This document shows positions 52,232 through 61,341 of a stretch of DNA of 64,000 bases, in pieces (position 1 is the stretch's first letter; each line of letters starts with the position of its first letter). Under the pieces are notes generated by a model. It was not told the origin of the DNA. It made no database searches and was given only the letters and a program-made list of their open reading frames with translations. The DNA is taken from NCBI RefSeq assembly GCF_016888515.1, contig NZ_JAFEJK010000001.1, positions 930,001 to 994,000 on the forward strand, read 5' to 3'. The position numbers and the translations under genes were made by a program. The DNA comes from Shimia biformata (GTDB taxonomy: Bacteria; Pseudomonadota; Alphaproteobacteria; Rhodobacterales; Rhodobacteraceae).

Positions 52232-54975
52232 TGTTCGGACTTCCCATCGCCTTTTCAGCGCCCTGGCTGCTAACTGCACTGATTGCGTTGCCCGTGCTGT
52301 GGCTGATCCTGAGGGCAATCCCGCCTGCGCCGGTGCGCCGCCGGTTTCCCGGTGTTGCTTTGCTGTTGGGGCTTCAGGATGAAGATACCGTCACTGACCG
52401 TACCCCGTGGTGGCTGCTATTGTTGCGGATGATGACTGTGGCGGCGGTGATTGTCGGACTGGCCGGCCCGATCCTGAACCCTGATCCCGCAGGGGATGGC
52501 GATGGGCCGCTTCTGATCGTTTTTGATGGCGGCTGGGCGTCGGCGGATCAGTGGGATGCGCATGTCTCGGCGGCCGAGGCCGAGCTTGCCAAGGCCGCGC
52601 GTCAGGGGCGCGAGGCGGCGGTGATCAACCTTGCTGACCCCGTTGAGGTGCAGTTCCTGACTGCCGACATCTGGCGGACACGACTGGCGGGGCTGCAACC
52701 CCTACCGTGGCTACCACGGGCAGAACGCCTGGCAGAGGTGGCGGACGCGCTTGGAGACGGTGCAGTTGAAACTTTCTGGTTATCCTCGGGGCTTGAGTTT
52801 GCTGGCCGCAGCGACATTCTCGGTGACCTCAGATCGCGCGGTGTCGTGCGCGTTTTCCAGCCCGGCACAGGAGCAATTGCTCTGTTGCCACCCAAATTCG
52901 AAGACGGCCATATCCGCCTTGCCGCCGTCCGGGCCATGGCTGTGGGAGGTCGAGACGTCGGTTTGAATGCCATTGGTCGCGATCCGGGCGGGAATGAGAC
53001 CGTGCTTGCCACGTCCCGGTTCGTGTTCGATGACGGTGCGGCCGAGGCCGGAGTTGACCTGGTACTTCCATCCGAACTGCGGGCGCGGATCACGCGGTTC
53101 GAACTTGCCGGCATCCGGTCTGCCGGGACAGTCGTTCTGGCCGATGACGCATTGCAAAGACGCGAGATCGCGCTGGTGGCAGGTCGGCAAGACCGTGAGG
53201 GGTTGCAACTGTTGTCGCCACTGCACTATCTGCGACAGGCGCTTGTGCCAACGGCGGATGTGATCGAGGGCCCGCTCGAAGATGTCCTGCTGGCGAACCC
53301 CCAGGTCATCGTTCTGGCCGATGTAGCTGTTTTGTCTGATGCGGAATCGGCAGCCCTTCTGGACTGGGCCGAAGCGGGTGGGCTGCTTTTGCGCTTCGCC
53401 GGGCCGAAGCTGGCCGCGTCGGGCGTCAGCCGCAAAGAAGAAGATCCCCTTATGCCGGTGCGTCTTCGGGCGGGTGGCCGCAGCGTCGGCGGAGCGATGT
53501 CCTGGGGCGAACCCAAGGCGCTGGCGCCCTTTGACGACAATGGCCCCTTTGCCGGACTTTCGGTGCCGGACGAAGTGCGCGTGACGGCACAGGTCATGGC
53601 GCAACCTGACCCGACACTGGCCGACCGGGTGATTGCGGCCCTGTCGGATGGCACGCCACTTGTCACCCGCAAGCCTCTTGGAGACGGGCAGGTGGTCCTG
53701 TTCCATGTCACAGCCAATGCGGAATGGTCTGGCCTGCCGCTGTCGGGGCTGTTTGTGCAGATGCTGGACCGCCTTGCTGCGCTTGGAATCGCCGATCGCA
53801 CTAGCGCGGCGAACATGGAAGGCACCACCTGGCAGCCTCAGAAAGTACTGGACGGTTTTGGCGCACTGCAGGATGGCCAGTCGCTGGCGGGTGTGTCCGG
53901 CGAAAGCATTTTGGCGGGGCAGATCGGGCCACAACTGCGCCCGGGCCTCTATATCTCGGATGCGCAGCGGCTGGCCGTCAACGCCAATGGGCCGGATGCT
54001 GAACTTCGCCCGTTTGCATGGCCGGCCGATGTCCCTGTCGAAGGCAGCGCCGCGCCGCCCGCACGAGAACTGGGCGGGCTGATTCTGGGGCTCGCGCTGG
54101 CGCTGCTTTTGGCGGATATCGCCGCCTCGCTGTTGGTGTCGGGGCGATTGTGGGGCAGCCGGGTAGTGGCAGTACTGGCACTCGCCCTTGCCTTGCCGCC
54201 TTATCCTGCAGACGCACAAGAGGACACTGCCGTCGAGATCGCGGCCGAGGTTGTGTTTGGCCATGTGCTGACAGGGGATGGACAGGTCGACCAGGCCGCA
54301 TTCCGTGGGCTTCAGGGGTTGTCACGCGTTCTGACGTTTCGCACGTCGATTGAACCTGCAACGCCGCGGGGCGTGGATTTGGAACGCGACGAGCTTGCAC
54401 TTTACCCGTTGCTTTATTGGCCGATCTCACCTGATCAGCCGATCCCGTCGGACGAAGCCTATGCCCGGCTCAACACCTATCTGCGCTCGGGCGGCATGAT
54501 CCTGTTTGATACACGCGACGCGGATGTGGCCGGGTTTGGCGCGGCCAGTCCGAACGGGCGCAAACTGCAGCGGCTGGCGCTGCCGCTGGACATTCCGGCG
54601 TTGGAACCCGTGCCCCAGGACCACGTTCTGACTCGCACGTTCTACCTGCTACAGGATTTTCCGGGTCGATATGCGGGCCGCGACCTGTGGGTCGAGGCCG
54701 CGCCACCCGATGCAGAACAGATCGAGGGGATGCCATTCCGCAACCTCAATGACGGCGTTTCGCCAGTGGTGATCGGCGGAAACGACTGGGCTGCGGCCTG
54801 GGCGATCGATGACAATGGTCGCTTTGTGTACCCTGTGGGTCACGGGCGCGGCGGAGAGCGGCAGCGCGAACTGGCCTATCGCTTCGGGGTCAATCTGGTG
54901 ATGCATGTGCTGACGGGGAACTATAAATCCGACCAGGTGCATGTGCCTGCGCTTCTGGAAAGGCTGGGGCAATGA
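52231..54975 (+). CDS. BatA/DUF4159 domain membrane protein
   Basis: A 914-residue protein. The first ~85 residues are a BatA-type N-terminus with two membrane segments (APWLLTALIALPVLWLILRAIPPAP; WWLLLLRMMTVAAVIVGLAG). A large middle region follows (vWA- and glutamine-amidotransferase-like folds), then a third membrane pair near 610-650. The C-terminal ~230 residues are DUF4159 (AEVVFGHVLTGDGQVDQAAFRGLQGLSRVL; LYPLLYWPISPDQP; GGMILFDTRDAD). This is the usual third gene of the alphaproteobacterial MoxR-DUF58 operon. Role in the envelope is inferred. Confidence 0.87.
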   Translation: MFGLPIAFSAPWLLTALIALPVLWLILRAIPPAPVRRRFPGVALLLGLQDEDTVTDRTPWWLLLLRMMTVAAVIVGLAGPILNPDPAGDGDGPLLIVFDGGWASADQWDAHVSAAEAELAKAARQGREAAVINLADPVEVQFLTADIWRTRLAGLQPLPWLPRAERLAEVADALGDGAVETFWLSSGLEFAGRSDILGDLRSRGVVRVFQPGTGAIALLPPKFEDGHIRLAAVRAMAVGGRDVGLNAIGRDPGGNETVLATSRFVFDDGAAEAGVDLVLPSELRARITRFELAGIRSAGTVVLADDALQRREIALVAGRQDREGLQLLSPLHYLRQALVPTADVIEGPLEDVLLANPQVIVLADVAVLSDAESAALLDWAEAGGLLLRFAGPKLAASGVSRKEEDPLMPVRLRAGGRSVGGAMSWGEPKALAPFDDNGPFAGLSVPDEVRVTAQVMAQPDPTLADRVIAALSDGTPLVTRKPLGDGQVVLFHVTANAEWSGLPLSGLFVQMLDRLAALGIADRTSAANMEGTTWQPQKVLDGFGALQDGQSLAGVSGESILAGQIGPQLRPGLYISDAQRLAVNANGPDAELRPFAWPADVPVEGSAAPPARELGGLILGLALALLLADIAASLLVSGRLWGSRVVAVLALALALPPYPADAQEDTAVEIAAEVVFGHVLTGDGQVDQAAFRGLQGLSRVLTFRTSIEPATPRGVDLERDELALYPLLYWPISPDQPIPSDEAYARLNTYLRSGGMILFDTRDADVAGFGAASPNGRKLQRLALPLDIPALEPVPQDHVLTRTFYLLQDFPGRYAGRDLWVEAAPPDAEQIEGMPFRNLNDGVSPVVIGGNDWAAAWAIDDNGRFVYPVGHGRGGERQRELAYRFGVNLVMHVLTGNYKSDQVHVPALLERLGQ

Positions 54976-57014
54976 CGGGTACGGTGATGTTCGACCCGAT
55001 CCTGCCGCTTTGGACCATCGCGGTTCTGGCGGCGATGTCTGCGCTTGGGGTCGGCATCGCGCTTTGGCGCGGTTTGCCGGGCTGGTGGTTGCGTGGCTTG
55101 GCCGCCGCCGCAGTGATCGCCGCGCTTTGCGGGCCTGTCCTGCAACGGGAAAACCGTGCGCCGCTTTCGGACATAGTCCTGATGCTGGTGGATCAGAGCG
55201 CCAGTCAGCAGCTCGCGAGTCGCGCCACAGACACCGAGGCCGCGGCAACAGAGCTGGCCGCGCGTATTTCCGTGCGTCCCAACACCGAATTGCGCCGCAT
55301 CGACATCGGCGATGGCGAGGGCGACACCGGCACCCTTGCCATGGCTGCGCTTGCCGAAGCCATGGCGCAGGAGCCGCGCGGACGTATTGCCGGGGTTTTT
55401 CTGATTTCTGACGGGCGGGTCCACGACATCGACCGCGCCCCGGACCTGCCGGCACCTTTGCACCTGTTGCACACCGGACGTGAACGCGACTGGGATCGTC
55501 GGCTCTTGGTCAAGAACGCGCCAGCCTTCGCCATACTGGGCGAGCCTGTGACTTTGACCCTGAGCATCGAGGACAGCGGGGCGGTACCCGCTGGCGCCGA
55601 CCGTGCCACGCTTCTGGTGTCGGTCGACGGTGATGAGCCGGTGCGTTTCGAAGTGCCGACCGGAGAAGAAATTGACGTGCCCCTTTCCCTGAACCATGGC
55701 GGGCGCAATGTCATCGAGTTTTCGACCCCCGAGGCCGAAGGGGAACTGACCGACCGCAACAATTCCGCGCTGATCCAGATCAACGGGGTGCGCGACCGCC
55801 TGCGCGTGCTTCTGGTATCGGGCGAACCGCACCCCGGTGGGCGCACATGGCGCAACCTTCTGAAATCCGACGCCTCGGTCGATCTCGTACATTTCACTAT
55901 CCTGCGCCCGCCCGAGAAACAGGACGGGGTGCCGGTGACGGAACTGTCGCTGATCGCTTTTCCGACCCGTGAACTGTTCATGGACAAGATCACAGATTTC
56001 GACCTGATTATCTTTGACCGCTACAAGCGGCGTGGCATCTTGCCGTCGCTGTATCTCGACAACGTTGTAAACTATGTGCGCGAGGGTGGGGCGCTGCTGG
56101 TTGCAGCGGGGCCGGATTTCGCCACTGCCGCAAGCATCTATCGCACGCCCCTGGCTGACATCTTGCCCGCCCGACCCACGGCTCGGATCGTGGCCGAGGG
56201 TTTTACCCCCAAAGTGTCTGAACTTGGCGAACGCCATCCGGTGACGTCGGGCTTGCCGGACGCCGGGTCCTGGGGGCGCTGGCTGCGCCAGATCGAGGTA
56301 GAGCCGCAGTCGGGTCACGTGGTTATGACCGGGGCCGAAGACCGTCCGTTGCTGATCCTTGACCGGGTGGACGAGGGGCGGGTGGCGCTTCTTGCTTCGG
56401 ATCACGCCTGGCTCTGGGCGCGCGGGTTCGAAGGCGGTGGCCCGCAGCTGGAAATCCTGCGGCGGTTGGCACATTGGATGATGGCAGAGCCGGAACTGGA
56501 AGAAGACATGCTTTGGGCCGAACCGACCGGCCAGACGATGCGGATCATCCGGCGCACGCTGGACGACACGGTCGGAGACGTCACGGTGACTTCCCCTTCA
56601 GGGGCGGTGGTGAACCTGCCGATGAACGAGGTGTCGCCGGGGCACTACGAAACGGTTTTTGAAGGGGCCGAGATCGGTCTCTATCGGCTGGAGAATGGGG
56701 GCAAGACGGCGGTCATCGGCCTTGGGCCAGCCGCGCCGCGCGAGTTTGAACAGACCATTGCCACGGATGAAATTGTAAAGCCGGTTCTCGCGTCCATGCG
56801 CGGTGGCGCGGTCGCACTTGAGGACGGGTTGCCGCGTCTGCGTGACGTGCGCGAAGGGCGGCCGGCGGCGGGACGGGGGTGGCTGGGTCTGACTCCGCGC
56901 GGCGCTTATGAAACGCTGGACGTTGTCCGAACCCCATTGTTACCTGCCTGGGTGGTCCTGCTGATCGTGGCCGGGCTGATCACCGCGGGTTGGATGCGCG
57001 AAGGGCGGCGCTAA
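54972..57014 (+). CDS. Large membrane protein of the MoxR operon (glutamine-amidotransferase-like)
   Basis: A 680-residue protein with two N-terminal membrane segments (about 12-28 and 36-56), a vWA-like domain beginning DIVLMLVDQSASQQLASRAT, an Ig-like middle part, a class-I amidotransferase-like fold (LRVLLVSGEPHPGGRTWRNLLKSD; YVREGGALLVAAGPDFA) that lacks an obvious catalytic Cys, and a C-terminal anchor (WVVLLIVAGLITAGWM). It overlaps the DUF4159 gene by four bases and is the last gene of the operon. Confidence 0.85.
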   Translation: MTGTVMFDPILPLWTIAVLAAMSALGVGIALWRGLPGWWLRGLAAAAVIAALCGPVLQRENRAPLSDIVLMLVDQSASQQLASRATDTEAAATELAARISVRPNTELRRIDIGDGEGDTGTLAMAALAEAMAQEPRGRIAGVFLISDGRVHDIDRAPDLPAPLHLLHTGRERDWDRRLLVKNAPAFAILGEPVTLTLSIEDSGAVPAGADRATLLVSVDGDEPVRFEVPTGEEIDVPLSLNHGGRNVIEFSTPEAEGELTDRNNSALIQINGVRDRLRVLLVSGEPHPGGRTWRNLLKSDASVDLVHFTILRPPEKQDGVPVTELSLIAFPTRELFMDKITDFDLIIFDRYKRRGILPSLYLDNVVNYVREGGALLVAAGPDFATAASIYRTPLADILPARPTARIVAEGFTPKVSELGERHPVTSGLPDAGSWGRWLRQIEVEPQSGHVVMTGAEDRPLLILDRVDEGRVALLASDHAWLWARGFEGGGPQLEILRRLAHWMMAEPELEEDMLWAEPTGQTMRIIRRTLDDTVGDVTVTSPSGAVVNLPMNEVSPGHYETVFEGAEIGLYRLENGGKTAVIGLGPAAPREFEQTIATDEIVKPVLASMRGGAVALEDGLPRLRDVREGRPAAGRGWLGLTPRGAYETLDVVRTPLLPAWVVLLIVAGLITAGWMREGRR

Positions 57015-57021
57015 GCCGCCC

Positions 57022-58197
57022 CTATTGCAAGTCGGAAAACGCTTCGGCCAGTCGCGCGGCGGCTTCCTCCACCCGCACGCGCTGGGTGCCAAGGTTAAAG
57101 CGCAGGAAGCTCTCGCCGCCTTTGCCCAGCGTGTGGCCGGGCGTCGCCGCAATCCGGGCTTTGCGATAGACCCGATCATGAAACTCGTCGCGTGACATGC
57201 CTGTGCCCGCGAAATCAACCCAAGCAAGGTAGGTCGACTGCATCGGCATCGCCTTCAACCCCGGAATTGCCGAGACCTGTTCGTTGAACAATGCCGCATT
57301 GCCATCGAGGTAGCCGCACAGCGCATCGACCCAGGCCGCGCCTTCGGGGCTGAACGCAGCCCGCGACAGGACCACCCCCAACAGGTTAGGACTGAGGTCC
57401 AGCGAACGATGAAACGCCCTGAAACGGTTGCGCAGGTCCGCGTCGGGAATGATGACAAACCCGGTGCGCCCGCCAGCGATGTTGAAGGTCTTGGACGCCG
57501 AAGTCATCGCGATCAACCTGTTCTCGATCTCGGGGGCGACTATATGCATTGGCATATGCTTGTGACCGGGAAGGATCAGATCGCTGTGAATCTCGTCCGA
57601 GATTAGCAGCAGGTCGTGGCGGACGCAGAATTCGGCGAGTTCCTTCAATTCCTCGACAGACCAGACGCGCCCGGCGGGGTTGTGGGGGTGCGAGATCAGG
57701 ACCAGTTTTTCCGCGCCGGTCATCTGGGACTCATAGGCGGCGAAGTCCATCCGGTAGAGCCCGTGTTCATCCTGAACCAGCGGCAGTTGCAGGTTCTTGC
57801 GCCCGGTCTTGCCGATCTTGACCTCAAACTCGTGATAAACCGGTGTGAAGGTCACAACGACGTCATCTGGTTGGGTGAAGGTCTGAAGCGCCATGGCGAT
57901 GCCGTTGCCAAGGCCACCCGTCAGCGTGATCCAGGTCGGGTCGATTTTCCAGTCGTGTCGGGTTTCAAGCCACCACGTCAGCGCGGTTTCCAGGCCTTCG
58001 ATACCGGCAAAGTAACCATAATTCGCCTTGTCGATCAGACCCCTGACGGCTTTCTGAAGGAAGTCGGGCGCTTCGAAATCCATGTCCGCCACCCACATGG
58101 CCAACCCGTCGTCGGGGGACACGCCAAACGATTTTTCCATCAGGTCCCATTTCGCGGACTCCGTGCCGCGCCGGTCGATCAGCTTGTCGAAATTCAT
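57022..58197 (-). CDS. MalY/PatB family PLP-dependent C-S lyase
   Basis: A 391-residue fold-type-I aminotransferase-like enzyme. Landmarks: WVADMDFEAPDFLQKAV at the start, SHPHNPAGRVWSVEEL, LISDEIHSDLILPGHKHMP and the PLP-lysine segment TSASKTFNIAGGRTGF. This family cleaves cystathionine or related C-S bonds (beta-lyase). The frame extends upstream to 58734 over the deformylase gene, but the ATG at 58197 is the proper N-terminus (MNFDKLIDRRGTESAKWD). It converges with the MoxR operon seven bases away. Confidence 0.9.
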   Translation of the reverse strand: MNFDKLIDRRGTESAKWDLMEKSFGVSPDDGLAMWVADMDFEAPDFLQKAVRGLIDKANYGYFAGIEGLETALTWWLETRHDWKIDPTWITLTGGLGNGIAMALQTFTQPDDVVVTFTPVYHEFEVKIGKTGRKNLQLPLVQDEHGLYRMDFAAYESQMTGAEKLVLISHPHNPAGRVWSVEELKELAEFCVRHDLLLISDEIHSDLILPGHKHMPMHIVAPEIENRLIAMTSASKTFNIAGGRTGFVIIPDADLRNRFRAFHRSLDLSPNLLGVVLSRAAFSPEGAAWVDALCGYLDGNAALFNEQVSAIPGLKAMPMQSTYLAWVDFAGTGMSRDEFHDRVYRKARIAATPGHTLGKGGESFLRFNLGTQRVRVEEAAARLAEAFSDLQ

Positions 58198-58320
58198 AGT
58201 CTCGTCCTGTCTTGTCTTGTGCGCGACGCTACCCGATTGTTCGCCGGGTGCAAGAGGGGCAGAATCGCGACAGCGCAAGGGGCGTTGCGCAAATGGCCGC
58301 CATCGCCTAGATGAAGCGGC

Positions 58321-58833
58321 ATGAAACGCAATATCCTGATCCACCCCGATCCGCGGTTGAAAAAGCTGTGTGACCCCGTCGCCGATATCAGTGACGAGCT
58401 GCGCGCGCTGGCCGATGACATGCTGGAAACCATGTATGACGCGCCCGGCATTGGTCTCGCCGCGCCGCAGGTTGGCGTCTTGCAAAGGCTGATCGTGATG
58501 GATTGCGTCAAGGATGGCGATCCGGAGCCGATCGTCATGGTCAACCCGCAGGTCCTGTTGTCCTCCGACGACCTCAACACCTATGAAGAGGGCTGCCTGT
58601 CGATCCCCGAGCAGTTTGCCGATGTGACCCGTCCCGCCGAGGTGCGGGTCGGCTGGCTCGACCTCGAAGGCAATCCTCAGGAAAAGGATTTCGACGGGCT
58701 GTGGGCCACTTGTGTCCAGCATGAGATCGACCACCTGAATGGCAAGCTGTTCATCGACTATCTCGGGCCGATGAAACGTCAGATGATGACGCGCAAATCT
58801 GCCAAGATGAAGCGCGACAAGGCCCGCGCGTGA
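58321..58833 (+). CDS. def: Peptide deformylase (canonical copy)
   Basis: A 170-residue metalloenzyme removing the formyl group from nascent proteins. All three motifs are canonical: GIGLAAPQ (43-50), EGCLS (90-94, metal ligand Cys92) and HEIDH (134-138, ligands His134/138 and catalytic Glu135). It is first in a run of three deformylase genes that ends in fmt; its stop overlaps the GTG of the second copy. Confidence 0.96.
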   Translation: MKRNILIHPDPRLKKLCDPVADISDELRALADDMLETMYDAPGIGLAAPQVGVLQRLIVMDCVKDGDPEPIVMVNPQVLLSSDDLNTYEEGCLSIPEQFADVTRPAEVRVGWLDLEGNPQEKDFDGLWATCVQHEIDHLNGKLFIDYLGPMKRQMMTRKSAKMKRDKARA

Positions 58834-59327
58834 ATCTGCCGCCGATCCTGACCTGGCCTGATCCGCGGCTGTCTGAACCCTGTGCCAAGGTCACCGATTT
58901 CGCGGGCATGGAGGCGCTGGGCCGGGGCATGCTGGAAATCATGTATGCTGCACCGGGGCGTGGTCTGGCCGGTCCCCAGATCGGGGTGATGCAACGTATT
59001 TTCGTGATGGACGTGACGTGGAAAGAGGGGGCGAAGACGCCCTTTATTTGTATCAACCCCAGGATCGTTGCGGCCTCTGACAACAAGGTGATTGGCGAGG
59101 AGGCCTGCTTGTCTATTCCCGGTGTCGCGGCGGATGTGGCGCGACACGACTGGATCCAGATGCGGTGGAACCTGCCCAATGGTGATGAGGTGACCGAGCG
59201 GCTGGAAGGGTTCGCCGCAATTTGCGCCCAGCACGAGATGGATCATCTGGATGGCGTGGTGATCTTTGATCGGTTGGACGCCGCAACCCGCGACGAGAAA
59301 CTAGCTGAATACGAGAGGTTGGCATGA
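58830..59327 (+). CDS. Peptide deformylase, second copy with altered motifs
   Basis: A 165-residue deformylase-family protein. Motif 1 is GRGLAGPQ, motif 2 EACLS (Cys93 kept) and motif 3 HEMDH (His135, Glu136, His139), so metal ligands and catalytic Glu survive and activity is possible. The substitutions LAAPQ to LAGPQ and EGCLS to EACLS are the kind seen in type-III-like and roseobacter paralogues. The GTG start and ATGA stop overlaps join it tightly to the flanking deformylase genes. Confidence 0.9.
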   Translation: MNLPPILTWPDPRLSEPCAKVTDFAGMEALGRGMLEIMYAAPGRGLAGPQIGVMQRIFVMDVTWKEGAKTPFICINPRIVAASDNKVIGEEACLSIPGVAADVARHDWIQMRWNLPNGDEVTERLEGFAAICAQHEMDHLDGVVIFDRLDAATRDEKLAEYERLA

Positions 59328-59818
59328 CCGTGCGCCCCTGCCTGCACTGGCCCGACAAACGGCTGCGCACCCCCGCTGAACCGATTGTCGAACTGACCGA
59401 CGCGGACCACCAGACATGGGTGGACCTGATTGACACGATGGAGGCGATGCCCGGTGTCGGCATGGGGGCCAACCAGATCGGCGTGATGCGGCGGTTGATC
59501 GTCGTAGATGCAAGCTCGGAACGGGGGCAGGCGGTCAAGATGGGCAACCCGGAAGTGCTGCACGCCTCGATCGAACTGCGCGAGCACGAGGAAGCCAGCC
59601 CCAACCTGCCCGGTGTCTCGGCGGTGATCAAACGTCCCCGGGCAGTGACAGTCCGCTATCTTGATGAACAGGGACGCATCGCGCGCAAGGATTTCGTCGG
59701 CCTTTGGGCGACCTCGGTGCAGCACCAGATCGACCATATCAATGGCCGGATGTATTTCGACCACCTCAGCCGCACCAAGCGCGACATGCTGATCAAGAAG
59801 GCGAGGAAGCTGGCATGA
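59324..59818 (+). CDS. Deformylase-like protein, probably inactive third copy
   Basis: A 164-residue deformylase-fold protein with all three motifs changed: GVGMGANQ for GxGLAAPQ, EASPN for EGCLS (the metal-binding Cys is replaced by Ser92 or lost) and HQIDH for HExxH (catalytic Glu replaced by Gln135; His134 and His138 kept). The frame is intact and overlaps both neighbours, so it is translated. It is unlikely to work as a normal deformylase; a regulatory or N-terminus-binding role is possible. Confidence 0.88.
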   Translation: MTVRPCLHWPDKRLRTPAEPIVELTDADHQTWVDLIDTMEAMPGVGMGANQIGVMRRLIVVDASSERGQAVKMGNPEVLHASIELREHEEASPNLPGVSAVIKRPRAVTVRYLDEQGRIARKDFVGLWATSVQHQIDHINGRMYFDHLSRTKRDMLIKKARKLA

Positions 59819-60720
59819 GAGTGATCTTCATGGGCACGCCCGATTTCTCGGTCCCGGTTCTTGAGGCGCTGGTCGAGGCGGGCCATGACATCGCTGCCGT
59901 CTATTGCCAGCCGCCGCGCCGCGCCGGTCGCGGCAAGAAAGAACGCCCCACTCCGGTTCATGCCCGCGCGCTGGAACTTGGGCTTGAAGTGCGCCATCCA
60001 GTGTCGCTAAAGACCGCGGACGAACAGGCCGCCTTTACCGCGCTTGGCGCCGAGATCGCGGTGGTTGTCGCCTATGGGCTGATCCTGCCGCAGGCGATCC
60101 TTGATGCGCCGCGCCGGGGCTGTCTGAACATCCATGCCTCGTTGCTTCCGCGCTGGCGTGGTGCGGCGCCGATCCATCGGGCGATCATGGCAGGCGATGC
60201 GGAAACAGGCATCTGCATCATGCAGATGGATGCGGGGCTGGATACCGGCGATGTGCTGCTGCGTCGTGCCACTCCGATCGGCATGACAGAAACGACGGGC
60301 GCATTGCATGACCGGCTTTCTGCAATGGGCGCGGACCTGATCGTCGAAGCGTTGAGCCGGATTGACGAGCTTGCCCTTGAGCCTCAATCCGAGATGGGTG
60401 TCACCTACGCCAAGAAGATCGACAAGGCCGAGGCTCAGGTCGACTGGACCGCCCCGGCACAAGAGGTCGACGCCAAGATCCGGGGTCTGTCGCCATTCCC
60501 CGGTGCATGGGCAGAGATCGGCGGTGAGCGGGTCAAGTTCCTTGGCTCCGAGCGCGCCGAAGGGCAGGGCAAACCGGGCGAGGTTCTGGACGACGTGCTG
60601 ACCATAGCCTGCGGGCGGGGCGCGGTGCGGCTGTTGCGCTTGCAAAGAGCGGGCAAGGGCGCGCAGGATGCCGAAACCTTCCTGCGGGGGTTTCCGGTGG
60701 CGAAGGGATCTGTGATTTAG
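59815..60720 (+). CDS. fmt: Methionyl-tRNA formyltransferase
   Basis: A 301-residue enzyme formylating initiator Met-tRNA with 10-formyl-THF. Features: [19 protein letters not shown], the [16 protein letters not shown] segment with the catalytic Asn-His region before it (LNIHAS), and MDAGLDTGD with the catalytic Asp; a C-terminal OB-like domain follows. The start overlaps the third deformylase stop (ATGA), so formylation and deformylation genes form one operon. Confidence 0.96.
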   Translation: MRVIFMGTPDFSVPVLEALVEAGHDIAAVYCQPPRRAGRGKKERPTPVHARALELGLEVRHPVSLKTADEQAAFTALGAEIAVVVAYGLILPQAILDAPRRGCLNIHASLLPRWRGAAPIHRAIMAGDAETGICIMQMDAGLDTGDVLLRRATPIGMTETTGALHDRLSAMGADLIVEALSRIDELALEPQSEMGVTYAKKIDKAEAQVDWTAPAQEVDAKIRGLSPFPGAWAEIGGERVKFLGSERAEGQGKPGEVLDDVLTIACGRGAVRLLRLQRAGKGAQDAETFLRGFPVAKGSVI

Positions 60721-60736
60721 CCCAAGGGGGACCGGA

Positions 60737-60973
60737 ATGCTCTTTACCTTTTTCGGAACCGTGATCATTGCCGGCATCATCGGCTATGGCGCCGAGAAAA
60801 CCGGCTTCACCCGCAATGGATACTTGCCGTCGATCATCATCTGCATCGGTGGCGCCTTCCTTTTCTTCATGGTCACGCGCCTGTTTCACATCGGTTTCGG
60901 CTCTCCGGGGGTGAATGCCATTGTCTCTTCCATTGGGGCGCTTATCATCGTGCCGACACATTGGCGGCGTTAA
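60737..60973 (+). CDS. Small membrane protein, GlsB/YeaQ-like
   Basis: A 78-residue protein with two to three hydrophobic segments (about 3-18, 30-47 and 58-73): GTVIIAGIIGYGAEKTGFTRNGYLPSIIICIGGAFLFFM. It resembles transglycosylase-associated/GlsB-type proteins but lacks the usual repeated glycine motif, so the family call is loose. It lies 16 bases after fmt and 10 bases before a clear GlsB-like gene. Confidence 0.65.
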   Translation: MLFTFFGTVIIAGIIGYGAEKTGFTRNGYLPSIIICIGGAFLFFMVTRLFHIGFGSPGVNAIVSSIGALIIVPTHWRR

Positions 60974-60983
60974 GGGCGAATTC

Positions 60984-61220
60984 ATGGGCATTCTCTTTTT
61001 GGTTATCATCGGTGCTGCGGCGGGGTTCCTTGCGACCCGGTTGATGAAAATCGAAGCGGATATCGTCACGACCATCGTCATCGGCATGGCCGGGGCGTTG
61101 GTCGGCGGGCTGGTGCTGCGCACGTTGCTGGCGGTGATGGGCTTTGCCGCTGGCTTCATCGGTGCGGTTCTGGGGGCCCTGCTGTTGATTTGGCTCTGGC
61201 AGACATATCTGCGCAAATAG
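60984..61220 (+). CDS. GlsB/YeaQ/YmgE family stress-response membrane protein
   Basis: A 78-residue protein with three hydrophobic segments and the glycine-rich pattern GAAAGFLATRLMKIEADIVTTIVIGMAGALVGGLVLRTLL and GFAAGFIGAVLGALLLIWLW typical of this family. AAGGGCGAATTC precedes the ATG at 60984; the open frame upstream to 60915 is not used. Function in envelope stress is inferred from the family. Confidence 0.82.
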   Translation: MGILFLVIIGAAAGFLATRLMKIEADIVTTIVIGMAGALVGGLVLRTLLAVMGFAAGFIGAVLGALLLIWLWQTYLRK

Positions 61221-61341
61221 CGATCCAGCCCGTTACGACGATGCGGCCTGCGCCAACCCAATGGATTGACTCCATTTAAATTTCTGGACGGAGTCCCCTT
61301 GTCGGGCTACACTCACAGGTAGAGCAAAACGCGGCCGTCAA

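Noticed and set aside
54921-56474. 517-residue minus-strand open frame
   Set aside because: Antisense to the overlapping MoxR-operon genes, which have coupled starts and domain patterns; the minus frame shows none.
58198-58734. N-terminal extension of the PatB-type gene
   Set aside because: It is antisense to the canonical deformylase; the ATG at 58197 gives the family start.
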